Shown: in pieces, positions 43,457 to 52,886 of the stretch
Layout of the letters: each line of letters opens with the position of its first letter
Position numbering within the stretch: the first letter of the stretch is position 1
Notes under the pieces: model-generated
Databases searched by the model: none
Told to the model about the DNA's origin: nothing
The model's input: the letters and a program-made list of their open reading frames with translations, nothing else
Made by a program: the position numbers and the translations under genes
Source of the DNA: Pseudomaricurvus alkylphenolicus
GTDB taxonomy: Bacteria > Pseudomonadota > Gammaproteobacteria > Pseudomonadales > Cellvibrionaceae
Assembly: GCF_011683955.1 (NCBI RefSeq)
Contig: NZ_JAAQPI010000024.1
Location: 1 to 64,000, forward strand
Reading direction: 5' to 3'
DNA: 64,000 bases

Positions 43457-44380
43457 TTATAACCAACCACCTTGGATGGCTGCAAAAACACCCGCGCCAA
43501 TTATCGCCACCAGCACGAGACCGATCCACAGCCCCTTACTGTTGCCACTTTTGGTAGGCTCAACCGTTTCCACCGGCTTGGCAGCTTTTGCCTGGGTGGC
43601 AGCCTGAGGCGCCTTGACAGAGGCACGCACACCAGTGGCGGAACTGATTGCCGCCGCGGGCCTGACCGCAGTGGCATCCAGCGAAGCACCGCGCACCGTA
43701 GTTTTATCGAGGTCATCGGCCGGGCCCATGACACCAAAGCTGAGCGTATCGAAACGAAGATCGTCGCCCCGCTTGACTCTGCTTTCGGTGATTTTGTTGC
43801 CATTAACATAGGTGCCATTGGCAGAGCCGAGATCCTTCACATAAAGCACACCGTCTTTAACCGTCAGTTGGGCATGCCGGCGCGACAAATGGGCTGCCGC
43901 CAGAGTGATGTCGCAATCATTGGAACGCCCTACTGTGGTATCTGTGCCAAGGTTGAACACTTTGTTGGCCAGAGCTGCGTGATTGGCCTTGAGAGACCAG
44001 CCAGTATTTTCAGCTTTTTGTGGCTTGGGAGCCGCAGGCGCAGCGGCCGCCGCTACAGGTGCCGCCTTGGGCGCAGGTCGCGCTTCCTGCTTCGGGTCTA
44101 CCACCACAATCTCATTGCCGGCAATCGATAGAGTGTCAGCGGGATTGAGGGAGATGGGCTGACCAGGTTTTACCGGTTTATTATTCACCCGGGTTTGATT
44201 CGATTCTTTGAGCAGGGAGAGCGTGAGAACTTCATGCTCTACTTTGATTTCGATGTGTCGGGGATGGACAGCCTCACCCTTGAGAACCACATCGCACTCT
44301 TGACTCGAGCCCAACACCACTTTGGGTTCGACCAGCCACACCTCGTTGTGTTTATTGTTTGAGAAGCGAAGCTTGAGCAT
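43457..44380 (-). CDS. Double FHA-domain protein with C-terminal membrane anchor
   Basis: 307 residues. FHA1 (about 18-72) has the weaker motif GSSQECDVVL...HPRHIEI. FHA2 (about 140-190) has the canonical GRSNDCDI...SRRHAQL...SANGTYVNG for phosphothreonine recognition. The linkers are rich in alanine and proline, and the last 25 residues form one transmembrane helix (GLWIGLVLVAIIGAGVFAAIQ). It should read out phosphothreonine marks at the membrane, most simply those made by the adjacent kinase. It is divergent from the phosphatase gene. Confidence 0.88.
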   Translation of the reverse strand: MLKLRFSNNKHNEVWLVEPKVVLGSSQECDVVLKGEAVHPRHIEIKVEHEVLTLSLLKESNQTRVNNKPVKPGQPISLNPADTLSIAGNEIVVVDPKQEARPAPKAAPVAAAAAPAAPKPQKAENTGWSLKANHAALANKVFNLGTDTTVGRSNDCDITLAAAHLSRRHAQLTVKDGVLYVKDLGSANGTYVNGNKITESRVKRGDDLRFDTLSFGVMGPADDLDKTTVRGASLDATAVRPAAAISSATGVRASVKAPQAATQAKAAKPVETVEPTKSGNSKGLWIGLVLVAIIGAGVFAAIQGGWL

Positions 44381-44705
44381 AGATCCTTGGTCCTTAAGTT
44401 GAGTCGCTCAATTAGTGTCTCGATGATGCATAAATCCCCAAGGCTGATCAATAGCTTAGGCAAAAATATTAATTTGTGTGGTTCATATTTGGCACTGTTA
44501 GACAGATTTGTGAATACAGCCGCCACACTGACGCATAAGTCCTTGAAAAACTGCTCAAATCATGCAAGATCAGGACTGATTAAGCGCAAACAGGACATGC
44601 GCCGCGCGATTGGACGCGAACGGCGAAAACGCTAAACAGATTGAGATAAGTCATTCAACTGTCGAAACCTGTATATGTGACGGACTTCACACAATTGGAC
44701 CGCCT
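44381..44705. other. 325-bp divergent intergenic region (FHA / PP2C)
   Basis: This stretch between two divergent genes is clearly more AT-rich than its neighbours. It must carry both promoters. I could not assign -35/-10 boxes with confidence. An 82-codon frame on the plus strand (44387-44635) has no ribosome site and is not taken as a gene. Confidence 0.5.
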
Positions 44706-45560
44706 ATGCCCACGTCTCTGCAATCCTATTCCATCACCGACAAAGGTCTGCTCCGGGACAACAATGAAGATTGTTATCTGAGCGTTCCGGGTGCAGGACT
44801 CTGGGCAGTCGCCGATGGAATGGGGGGCCACGAGGCCGGCGAGGTCGCCAGTGCCATTGTTCGCGAAACCCTGCAACGCCACGCCCACAATAGCGAGAGC
44901 CTTGAAAAAGCGATCTTGCGCTCCCATCGCGAAGTGCTTAAGGCGGTTGACCGAGGTGAAGGCGCAAAAGGCATGGGTTCAACGGTGGTCGCACTCTGCA
45001 GCCAGGGTATGGATTATCAGGTTTCCTGGGTGGGCGACAGCCGCGCCTACCTGTGGACGGCCGAAGGTGATGGCGGCCGCCTGGAGTTGCTGACCACCGA
45101 TCATTCCTATGTGCAACTGCTATTGGCGTCCGGCGCGATTACCGCGGAGGAAATGGAAACCCATCCCGACAAGAACATCATTACCCAGTGCATCGGCTCC
45201 ACAGAAAATGCCGAAATCACCGTCGATAGCATCAAAGGCCAGTGGCAAAAACAGCAATGGCTGATTCTATGCAGCGACGGGTTGACTGACGAAGTGGACA
45301 ACGGTGCCATGGCCCAGATTCTCTGCCGGGCGGAGAATCCTCGCGAAGCCGGCCAATTGCTGCTGCAAGAAGCCCTCAACAACGGCGGCCGGGACAATGT
45401 CACGGTTCAGGTTGTAGAATCGCCCCTGTTCACCCGTGCCGGCGATGGACCACTGCCGCAATGGGTGCCGGGCGTCACCGGACATCACTGGGTGGATGTT
45501 ACGCTTTACAGCCTGGCGCTGTTGAGCGTCATGTTGATCTGTTACTGGACATTGCTGTAG
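44706..45560 (+). CDS. PP2C-type Ser/Thr protein phosphatase (membrane-anchored)
   Basis: 284 residues from the ATG at 44706. All PP2C metal motifs are present: RDNNEDCY (D18-D22 region), ADGMGGHEAGE, GMGSTVVAL, WVGDSRAYL, SDGLTDEV and GGRDNVTV. The C-terminus carries a transmembrane helix (VTLYSLALLSVMLICYWTLL). It removes phosphate from Ser/Thr using two Mn/Mg ions. The kinase gene follows 28 bp downstream. It is comparable to PppA/Stp1, with the added anchor. Confidence 0.92.
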   Translation: MPTSLQSYSITDKGLLRDNNEDCYLSVPGAGLWAVADGMGGHEAGEVASAIVRETLQRHAHNSESLEKAILRSHREVLKAVDRGEGAKGMGSTVVALCSQGMDYQVSWVGDSRAYLWTAEGDGGRLELLTTDHSYVQLLLASGAITAEEMETHPDKNIITQCIGSTENAEITVDSIKGQWQKQQWLILCSDGLTDEVDNGAMAQILCRAENPREAGQLLLQEALNNGGRDNVTVQVVESPLFTRAGDGPLPQWVPGVTGHHWVDVTLYSLALLSVMLICYWTLL

Positions 45561-45588
45561 AACAGAGCCAAGGCCACTACATATTTCT

Positions 45589-47937
45589 ATGCAAATTCCA
45601 GGCTATCGAATCATTCGCAAGATCAACCAGGGCGGCATGGCCACGGTGTATCTCGCCATCCAGACCAGCGTCAATCGCGAAGTCGCTCTCAAGATCATGT
45701 CTCCCGCGCTGAATGCCGACCCGGTCTTCAGTGAACGTTTTCAACGTGAAGCCACGATCGTCGGCCAACTGTCACACCCCCATATTGTTTCGATATACGA
45801 CATTGGGCAGCACAAAAACCTGAACTATATCGCCATGGATTACCTGGCGGGCGGGTCAGTCCACGACAAAATGTCCTCCGGATTGAGCACCACCGAAGCC
45901 TTGCGCATTACCCGCGAGATCGCCAATGCCCTCGACCACGCCCATGAAAAAGGCTATATCCATCGCGACATTAAACCCGAGAACATTCTGTTTCGAGAGG
46001 ATGGTACGGCAATACTGTCCGACTTTGGTGTCGCCAAGACGCTAACCGGCGCTTCGAAAATGACCAATGCCGGCACTGTGGTTGGGACGCCTCATTATAT
46101 GAGCCCCGAACAGGCGCGGGGAAAACCGGTCGATGGTCGATCCGACTTGTATAGCCTGGGTATTGTGCTTTACGAAATGCTGACCGGCAGCGTTCCCTTC
46201 CAAGCCGAAGAAGCGGTGGCGATCGCCATCAAACACTTGACCGCTCCGATACCCAAATTACCGCCGCAACAATCCATTCTGCAGCCCCTGCTCAATAAGA
46301 TGCTGGCCAAAGACTCCGATGACCGCTTTCAACGGGGCAGCGAGGTGGCTGCAGCCATCGATGCATTGCAAGGCAACCGCACCACGGGCAACCCCCGCTA
46401 TCTGACGGAGACCGAACCCTCAGCCGTGCAGGTCGTGTCTCTGTTGAATGCACTCCTGACCACCACTTGGGCTGTGCTGACGATTCGGATTCGCAACCCG
46501 ATTACCTGGTTGTTGCGCTGGCGCTGGGACCGCGAACAGGGATTTTATCAACGCCCGCCCTCTTCCGTAGAGCCCGCACTGGACGCTGACCAGGATCGGG
46601 AAACCGTTATTGCCACAGCGTCCCGCTATGATCTGGAGGCAATCCCGCAGCAGTCAGAACGAAATAAACGTATGGCCTGGTTGCTGACAGCACTGGTTGC
46701 CGTAGGCACCACCCTTTGGCTGGGCTTTGCCGACGACGACGCACAGACCTCTGAACCTCAACAGGCGGTGATTGACACTGATAACCCGCGGGGATTGGCA
46801 ACCTCAGAGGCGAAGACCCCTGATGCCATTGTTGAGGATTCCGACGATCAATCCCTGCAAGAGGACGAGCTGATCATCATTGACTCCACTTCTGTGGGAG
46901 AAACAGCTCCGGAGCCTGTGTCAGAACCGGAACCGACTGAACCGCCACCCCCACCGCCTCCGCCTCGATACGCACTCGGCGTCAGCGCGCAGCCGGTGGG
47001 CGCAAGAATTCGCATACTCAATATCACCGAAAAATATTACCCCGGTATTCCCTTGTTGCCGGGTGAGTATCATGTTGAAGTCAGCCAAAGGGGTTACGAC
47101 ACCTTCAAAACCTGGGTGACTGTTACGGATCAGGATCTACAACTCGCCTACGAGCTGAAGAAAACACCAGTGCCGGGCGCCACTTTCAGCAATCAGCTTA
47201 ATGACGGTACCCAGGGACCGACCATGGTGATCATCCCTGCGGGCAAATTTACCATGGGACACCAGGGAGCGAGCACCACCTCTCCAACCACACAAATAAG
47301 AATTCGCTACCCGTTTGCCGTCAGCCAATACGAAATTACCTTTGCTGATTTTGATAAGTTTGCCAAAGCCACGGATCGTGTTGTTCCTAAAGACAACCGC
47401 TGGGGGCGCGGTAGCCGGCCCGTGATCAATATCAGCTGGCAGGATGCCCAAGCCTATACCGACTGGCTGCGAAAAAGTACCGGGCGCAAATACCGCCTGC
47501 TGACAGAGGCGGAGTGGGAATACGTGGCGCGTGCCGGCACCAATGGTGACTATTGGTGGCCAGGTAATAGTGACCAGGGTGCTGGCAAGAAGGCAGAAAA
47601 AGCGCCGGCAAACTGCCGCCGCGGCTGCGATGGCAAGTTCAGCAATCTGTTCCGCACCAAGACGGCTCCGGTAGGCACCTACCAAAGCAACCCGTTTAAG
47701 GTGTTCGATACGGCGGGCAACGTTGCGGAGTGGGTCCGGGACTGCTACCAGGACCACTATCTCAATCTGCCCAGGGATGGGACCGCCCGGCCGATGGCGT
47801 CATGTTCTCTGAAAAGTGTGCGAGGCGGTTCGGTGAAGAGCACATTAGAGGAACTAAAAACCTATTCCCGGGATAAACGAGATCCTCTCAAGGGATACAC
47901 TGACGTGGGCTTCCGTGTATTGGTTGAACTCTACTGA
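45589..47937 (+). CDS. Ser/Thr protein kinase with PEGA and SUMF-like domains
   Basis: 782 residues. The kinase domain (1-265) is complete: GG loop INQGGMATVYLA, K35, HRD at 125-127, DFG at 145-147, APE-equivalent SPEQ. A transmembrane helix (about 363-381) is followed by an acidic and proline-rich linker (eight prolines, 452-459), a PEGA-like domain (about 460-525) and a SUMF/FGE-sulfatase domain (about 545-782; MVIIPAGKFTMG, RLLTEAEWEYVARAG, NVAEWVRDCY). The two cysteines needed for formylglycine formation are absent (the strand reads VRGGSVKS), so the last domain is probably a binding module outside the membrane. Confidence 0.9.
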   Translation: MQIPGYRIIRKINQGGMATVYLAIQTSVNREVALKIMSPALNADPVFSERFQREATIVGQLSHPHIVSIYDIGQHKNLNYIAMDYLAGGSVHDKMSSGLSTTEALRITREIANALDHAHEKGYIHRDIKPENILFREDGTAILSDFGVAKTLTGASKMTNAGTVVGTPHYMSPEQARGKPVDGRSDLYSLGIVLYEMLTGSVPFQAEEAVAIAIKHLTAPIPKLPPQQSILQPLLNKMLAKDSDDRFQRGSEVAAAIDALQGNRTTGNPRYLTETEPSAVQVVSLLNALLTTTWAVLTIRIRNPITWLLRWRWDREQGFYQRPPSSVEPALDADQDRETVIATASRYDLEAIPQQSERNKRMAWLLTALVAVGTTLWLGFADDDAQTSEPQQAVIDTDNPRGLATSEAKTPDAIVEDSDDQSLQEDELIIIDSTSVGETAPEPVSEPEPTEPPPPPPPPRYALGVSAQPVGARIRILNITEKYYPGIPLLPGEYHVEVSQRGYDTFKTWVTVTDQDLQLAYELKKTPVPGATFSNQLNDGTQGPTMVIIPAGKFTMGHQGASTTSPTTQIRIRYPFAVSQYEITFADFDKFAKATDRVVPKDNRWGRGSRPVINISWQDAQAYTDWLRKSTGRKYRLLTEAEWEYVARAGTNGDYWWPGNSDQGAGKKAEKAPANCRRGCDGKFSNLFRTKTAPVGTYQSNPFKVFDTAGNVAEWVRDCYQDHYLNLPRDGTARPMASCSLKSVRGGSVKSTLEELKTYSRDKRDPLKGYTDVGFRVLVELY

Positions 47938-47953
47938 GAATAAATTGCCTGCC

Positions 47954-49951
47954 TCAGGCCTGTGAAGCTTTGAGTCGGGCAATTTGATCACGCAAACTCG
48001 CGGCCTTCTCGAACTCGAGATTCTTGGCTGCCTGGAACATCTCTTCTTCCAACTGCGCAACGTGCTTCCAGACATCGCCCCCGGCCAGTTCCACGTCGTA
48101 TTTGCCTTTTTTCTCTGCCACCTTCTGACGTTTGCCGCGCGCACCAGGCACGTGGGTCCCTTCAAGAATATCCGTGACGTTTTTCTTGATACCCTGTGGA
48201 ATGATGCCGTGCTTTTCGTTGTGCGCCATTTGTTTGGCCCGTCGACGCTCGGTCTCGTCGATTGAGCGCTGCATCGACCCGGTGATTCTGTCGGCGTAAA
48301 GGATGGCTTTACCATTAACGTTACGTGCCGCCCGACCGATGGTCTGGATCAGTGAACGATCAGAGCGCAAAAAGCCTTCTTTGTCGGCGTCAAAGATCGC
48401 CACCAGAGACACTTCAGGCATGTCCAACCCCTCACGCAGCAGGTTAATGCCCACCAGCACATCGAATTCTCCCATGCGCAAGTCACGAATAATCTCGACC
48501 CTCTCCACCGTATCGATGTCTGAATGCAGGTAGCGTACCCTGACGCCATGCTCCTGCAGATAATCCGTCAGATCTTCCGCCATGCGTTTGGTGAGCACGG
48601 TAATCAGCACCCGGTCGTCAGCAGCAACTCTCGCCTGAATCTCAGACAAACAATCATCCACCTGGGTGGTGGCAGGCCTCACCTCGACCTCCGGATCCAC
48701 CAAACCGGTTGGGCGCACCACCTGCTCCACCACCTGTCCGGCATGTTCACCTTCATAGGGACCCGGAGTGGCCGACACAAAAATGGTCTGCGGCGCCTGA
48801 CGTTCCCATTCATCAAAGCGCATGGGTCGGTTATCCAGGGCTGACGGCAAGCGGAAACCGTATTCCACCAGGGTTTCCTTGCGTGAGCGGTCACCTCGGT
48901 ACATGGCGCCAATCTGAGGGACACCCACGTGGGATTCGTCAATGACCAAGAGCGCGTCATCCGGCAAATAATCGAACAGCGTGGGAGGTGCCTCACCGGC
49001 AGGTCGCCCGGAAAGATAGCGGGAATAGTTTTCAATGCCGGTGCAATAACCCAGCTCCTGCATCATTTCGACGTCGTATTTGACCCGTTGTTCCAGGCGC
49101 TGGGCCTCTACCAGCTTTTCGTTGTCGCGCAACTGCTGCAGCCGCTCCCGCAGTTCATCCTTAATCTGGTCGATGGCATCCAGAATCGTCTGCCGCGGCG
49201 TCACATAGTGAGATTTGGGATAAACCGTAATGCGGGCCAGTTTCTGCAGGATTTCTCCAGTGAGCGGATCGAACAGGGAGAGGTTTTCCACCTCATCGTC
49301 GAATAACTCCACCCGCACCGCTTCTCGCTCCGAGTCGGCGGGAAAGATATCAATCACATCCCCCCTCACGCGATAGGTGGCGCGATGAAAATCAGCATCG
49401 TTGCGTGTGTATTGCAGCTCCGCCAGACGCCGCAGAATCTGACGCTGATCGATCTCGTCACCACGCACCAGGTGCAGAACCATTTTCAGGTAAGCGTCCG
49501 GATCGCCCAGACCGTAGATCGCCGATACGGTTGCCACCACAATGGCATCTTTGCGCTCCATAAGCGCCTTGGTAGCCGACAGCCGCATTTGCTCGATATG
49601 TTCATTGACGGAGGCGTCCTTCTCGATAAAAGTATCCGAGGACGGCACATAGGCCTCAGGTTGGTAGTAGTCGTAGTAGGAAACAAAATACTCGACGGAG
49701 TTGTGCGGAAAGAACTCCTTGAATTCGCCATAGAGCTGCGCCGCCAGGGTTTTATTCGGCGCCATGATCATCGTGGGCCTCTGAATCTGCTGGATCACAT
49801 TGGCAATGGTGAATGTCTTACCGGAACCGGTTACCCCGAGCAGGGTCTGGTGGGCCAAACCAGCCTCAATGCCGGCCACCAGCTCTTTGATGGCGGTGGG
49901 CTGGTCTCCCGAGGGCTTGAATGAACTGTCAACGTGAAAGGCTTTGCTCAT
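47954..49951 (-). CDS. uvrB: UvrB, nucleotide excision repair helicase subunit
   Basis: 665 residues, family length. Walker [18 protein letters not shown] is at about 37-53; the beta-hairpin region ([21 protein letters not shown]) that probes DNA damage is clear. Helicase motifs VSATPGPYE and [17 protein letters not shown] follow, then the C-terminal UVR domain ([23 protein letters not shown]) that contacts UvrC. No LexA box is visible in the 81 bp before the start, unlike in E. coli. It is convergent with the kinase. Confidence 0.97.
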   Translation of the reverse strand: MSKAFHVDSSFKPSGDQPTAIKELVAGIEAGLAHQTLLGVTGSGKTFTIANVIQQIQRPTMIMAPNKTLAAQLYGEFKEFFPHNSVEYFVSYYDYYQPEAYVPSSDTFIEKDASVNEHIEQMRLSATKALMERKDAIVVATVSAIYGLGDPDAYLKMVLHLVRGDEIDQRQILRRLAELQYTRNDADFHRATYRVRGDVIDIFPADSEREAVRVELFDDEVENLSLFDPLTGEILQKLARITVYPKSHYVTPRQTILDAIDQIKDELRERLQQLRDNEKLVEAQRLEQRVKYDVEMMQELGYCTGIENYSRYLSGRPAGEAPPTLFDYLPDDALLVIDESHVGVPQIGAMYRGDRSRKETLVEYGFRLPSALDNRPMRFDEWERQAPQTIFVSATPGPYEGEHAGQVVEQVVRPTGLVDPEVEVRPATTQVDDCLSEIQARVAADDRVLITVLTKRMAEDLTDYLQEHGVRVRYLHSDIDTVERVEIIRDLRMGEFDVLVGINLLREGLDMPEVSLVAIFDADKEGFLRSDRSLIQTIGRAARNVNGKAILYADRITGSMQRSIDETERRRAKQMAHNEKHGIIPQGIKKNVTDILEGTHVPGARGKRQKVAEKKGKYDVELAGGDVWKHVAQLEEEMFQAAKNLEFEKAASLRDQIARLKASQA

Positions 49952-50032
49952 AAACTGACCAACTGTTTCAAGGCGAGCGGAACCGCCTATGATGGCATGT
50001 TCCGCAGCAATGTGTATACGGGGTGTCCGGTC

Positions 50033-52192
50033 TCAGGAAGCGTGTTGAAGCAGCCAGCACTGATGGATCTTCTGATTGCGCTGAAAGTCCGGATCGAGGC
50101 TCTGACGGCTGATATTGTCAATTTTATAAGCCTGTAACGCCCCTTCATCCAACTTAAAGCTGCGCAGATTGTTGGAAAACACCAGAGTCCCCTCCGGGCT
50201 CAACAGTTCCATGCAGCGTTGGATCATCGCTACGTGGTCCCGCTGTACATCCAAAACTCCTTCCATACGTTTGGAGTTGGAGAAGCTGGGGGGATCCAGC
50301 ATGATCAGATCAAAACCCTGACGACATGACTGCAGCCACTTCAGGCAATCCTCCTGCACCAGCTGGTGACGATCCAGCGAGAGGTTATTGAGGCGGAAGT
50401 TGCGCTCGGCCCAATTCAGGTATGTTCGGGACATATCCACGCTCACTGACTCCCGGGCACCACCCAGAGCGGCCTGCACCGTAGCAGTGGCGGTATAACA
50501 AAACAGATTTAAAAAACGTTTGCCGCGGGCCATGGCGGCGATACGCTGACGCACAGGTCGATGATCCAGAAACAGACCGGTGTCGAGATACTCCCAAAGG
50601 TTTACCAGCAACCTTGCTTGTCCTTCCCGCACCTCGATACTGTCGTGAGTCTGCTCGCTCTGCCGCTCGTATTGGTCCTTGCCCCGATTGCGGCGGCGCT
50701 GCTTGAAACTGACACGATCTGGCGCAATCTCCAAGGCTTCTGGAACGGCTGCACGGATTTCCTCAAAGCGCGCTTTCGCCCGTTCTTCGTCAACACTCTT
50801 GGGGGCGGCGTATTCCTGAACATGGACATAGTCGCCGTAAAGGTCAATGGCGGCAGCGTACTCGGGCATATCAGCATCGTAGAGTCGATAGCACTCGATC
50901 TGTTCGCGCTTTACCCACTTGGCCAGTTGCTTGCGATTCTTGCGCAGCCGATTGACCAGCATTTTCGCACCTTCCGTCAACTCCGGAGCCTTGGTCAGTT
51001 CTGCCGGAGGTGCATCCACGAAACGCTCGGTTTGCACGTCAACCAACAGCAGCTCGCTGGGCAAAGAGCCATTAAAGAGCTTATAACGTTTGTGAGCCCG
51101 CAAGCCGAGACTCTTGCCTAACTCGGGATTGCCGGTAAAAACCCCCAGATGCCATCCCTGGAAATGCTCACGGCATTTGTCGCCAAGCTGTCGATACAAG
51201 CCGCGCAGGGATTCTTTTTCCCCCAGGCGCTCACCGTAGGGCGGATTACAGATAACCAGGCCTGATTCCATCGGCGCATGAGTCGGTTTGACCAACTGCT
51301 CCAGAGGCTTGTGCATGACATGCACCAGATCTTCAACGCCCGCCATCTTGATATTTGACTCCGCCGCTAAGAGCACCTTGCGATCCGCGTCATACCCCCG
51401 AATCTCACCCAGCTCACGCCGACGCCCCTCCCGGTAGCGCGCCAGTGCCTCCTGACGCAGTTCCAGCCAAATATCATTCTGGTGATTCAGCCAACGCTCA
51501 AAGCCGAATGCCGGCCGATCAAGCCCCGGAGCGCGATCAGTAGCCATCAAGGCAGCTTCAATCAACAGGGTCCCTGAACCGCACATCGGATCAATCAGGT
51601 TACCGCCCTCGGCGGCGATCTGCGGCCAATTGGATCGCAACAGCACCGCCGCCGCCAGGTTTTCCTTTAACGGCGCAGCCCCCTGCCGGGTACGATAACC
51701 ACGCCGGTGCAAACTGTCGCCGCACAGGTCAATGCTCAGAGCCACATGGCCGCGACTGAGACGCCCATTGATACGCAGATCCGGGTCCTTGCGCGCCACG
51801 CTGGGGCGGCTGCCGGCAAAGTCTCTGAGGCAGTCCACGACGGCATCTTTGATCTTCAAAGCGCCAAATTGGGTATTGCGGATGGCACCGCTGGTGCCGG
51901 TAAAGTCAACCAGAAGCGTGCCGCCGGGGTTGAGGTGATCCTGCCAGGGAATACTGCGCGCAGCCTCATACAGATCCTCTGCCGATTGCACAGGCAACTT
52001 TGCAAGCGGCAGGAAGATTTTGTTGGCCAGCCTTGACCACAGACAAGCGCGATAGGCACCGGTCAAATCGGCATTGAAATGTACACCGGCAACAGTTTCT
52101 CTCAAATCCTGCAGCCCCATCTGCTCGAGTTCAGCTTTTAACAGGCTTTCGAGCCCCTTCGGGCAGGTGGCAAAAAAGGCTTGTAAATTCAC
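50033..52192 (-). CDS. rlmL: RlmKL, bifunctional 23S rRNA methyltransferase
   Basis: 719 residues, the fused form. The N-terminal half has a THUMP domain and the m2G2445 methyltransferase (IDPMCGSGTLLIEAALMA, NPPYGERLGE). The C-terminal half makes m7G2069 (FLNLFCYTATATVQAALGGA, MLDPPSFSNSKRM). It acts on the peptidyl transferase domain of 23S rRNA during assembly. It is divergent from rmf, as in Pseudomonas. Confidence 0.95.
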   Translation of the reverse strand: MNLQAFFATCPKGLESLLKAELEQMGLQDLRETVAGVHFNADLTGAYRACLWSRLANKIFLPLAKLPVQSAEDLYEAARSIPWQDHLNPGGTLLVDFTGTSGAIRNTQFGALKIKDAVVDCLRDFAGSRPSVARKDPDLRINGRLSRGHVALSIDLCGDSLHRRGYRTRQGAAPLKENLAAAVLLRSNWPQIAAEGGNLIDPMCGSGTLLIEAALMATDRAPGLDRPAFGFERWLNHQNDIWLELRQEALARYREGRRRELGEIRGYDADRKVLLAAESNIKMAGVEDLVHVMHKPLEQLVKPTHAPMESGLVICNPPYGERLGEKESLRGLYRQLGDKCREHFQGWHLGVFTGNPELGKSLGLRAHKRYKLFNGSLPSELLLVDVQTERFVDAPPAELTKAPELTEGAKMLVNRLRKNRKQLAKWVKREQIECYRLYDADMPEYAAAIDLYGDYVHVQEYAAPKSVDEERAKARFEEIRAAVPEALEIAPDRVSFKQRRRNRGKDQYERQSEQTHDSIEVREGQARLLVNLWEYLDTGLFLDHRPVRQRIAAMARGKRFLNLFCYTATATVQAALGGARESVSVDMSRTYLNWAERNFRLNNLSLDRHQLVQEDCLKWLQSCRQGFDLIMLDPPSFSNSKRMEGVLDVQRDHVAMIQRCMELLSPEGTLVFSNNLRSFKLDEGALQAYKIDNISRQSLDPDFQRNQKIHQCWLLQHAS

Positions 52193-52509
52193 CGTCTATT
52201 GGTCCAGTTAGTTACTTAAAATCAATGTGTTAAGGCAGCTTTCTAGAACCAGCCTAAAGTGATGCCCGAGGTCAGATCGCAAGCGAGTTGGCACAGAGTA
52301 CATCAGGTTATAGCAATGGGCTTTAAAAGCTTCGTAGCATATAAGAAATAAATTGTTCACAAACCCACAGCAGTTTTGGTGTACTGCGATTTCGCGACTC
52401 ACAATCGCGACCCTCTACATCTCAGACGTTTCAGGAGCGTATTGGCTGCGGGACCTTGCCGATACAAGAAGCGTAGACAACAAAATCACACTGAGAGGTA
52501 CTCCTCGTA
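52193..52509. other. 317-bp divergent region upstream of rmf and rlmKL
   Basis: AT-rich in its middle (ATATAAGAAATAAATTG near 52338), with no gene on either strand. It should carry the growth-phase promoter of rmf, but I cannot fix the boxes. TCGCGA occurs twice about 13 bp apart (52391 and 52404 region), with flanking GCGATT/AATCGC complementarity. The rmf ribosome site is at its end. Confidence 0.5.
52495..52506 (+). promoter_or_regulatory. Hairpin over the rmf ribosome-binding site
   Basis: GAGG (52495-52498) pairs with CCTC (52503-52506) around a TACT loop, four bases before the rmf ATG. The GAGAGG ribosome site is thus partly in the stem. This could limit translation or be incidental, as the stem is only 4 bp. 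Confidence 0.35.
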
Positions 52510-52713
52510 ATGAAAACACAGAAACGCAATCAATCCGAACGCGCATTTAGCAAAGGCTATCAAGCAGGTATCGAGGGCCGTTCACGAAGTCTTTGCCCCC
52601 ACGAAACCGGCTCCATTCGCGAAACATGGCTGAGTGGCTGGCGGGAAGGAAGAACCGATCACTGGGACGGATATAACCGTGCCGCACAAGCTCAAAAACT
52701 GAGCAATCTGTAA
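52510..52713 (+). CDS. rmf: Ribosome modulation factor
   Basis: 67 residues with the full RMF pattern (RAFSKGYQAGIEGRSRSLCPHETGSIRETWLSGWREGR). RMF pairs 70S ribosomes into inactive 100S dimers in stationary phase and starvation. It is convergent with pyrD and divergent from rlmKL, an order recalled from Pseudomonas. Confidence 0.95.
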   Translation: MKTQKRNQSERAFSKGYQAGIEGRSRSLCPHETGSIRETWLSGWREGRTDHWDGYNRAAQAQKLSNL

Positions 52714-52844
52714 TCATTTCCACAATTTGGCGCCACATCTGGCTGAGCTTGAAACTCAACCCGATCAGACACTGGATACCCGTTTGACCATGGCGCAATC
52801 CATCTGGGCAGCCCCCAGACACCACAAGTAGCTCTTATTTGGCT

Positions 52845-52868
52845 GGCGGCCCTTATCAGTGGGCCGCC
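52845..52868. terminator. Hairpin between convergent rmf and pyrD
   Basis: GGCGGCCC (52845-52852) and GGGCCGCC (52861-52868) form a perfect 8-bp GC stem with an 8-base loop. A second smaller hairpin (TCTGGG/CCCAGA) lies at 52803-52819. Together they probably end transcription from both sides; T-runs are weak. Confidence 0.6.
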
Positions 52869-52886
52869 CAGAGAGGCCAGAGCCAT

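Noticed and set aside
44387-44635. 82-codon plus-strand frame in the FHA/PP2C gap
   Set aside because: No ribosome site; the sequence looks like AT-rich intergenic DNA.
43457-47937. Type VI secretion locus around the kinase/phosphatase/FHA genes
   Set aside because: No Tss, Hcp, VgrG or ClpV gene is in the window.
49952-50032. LexA box upstream of uvrB
   Set aside because: No CTGT-N8-ACAG in the 81-bp gap; only half-site-like ACTGTTT.
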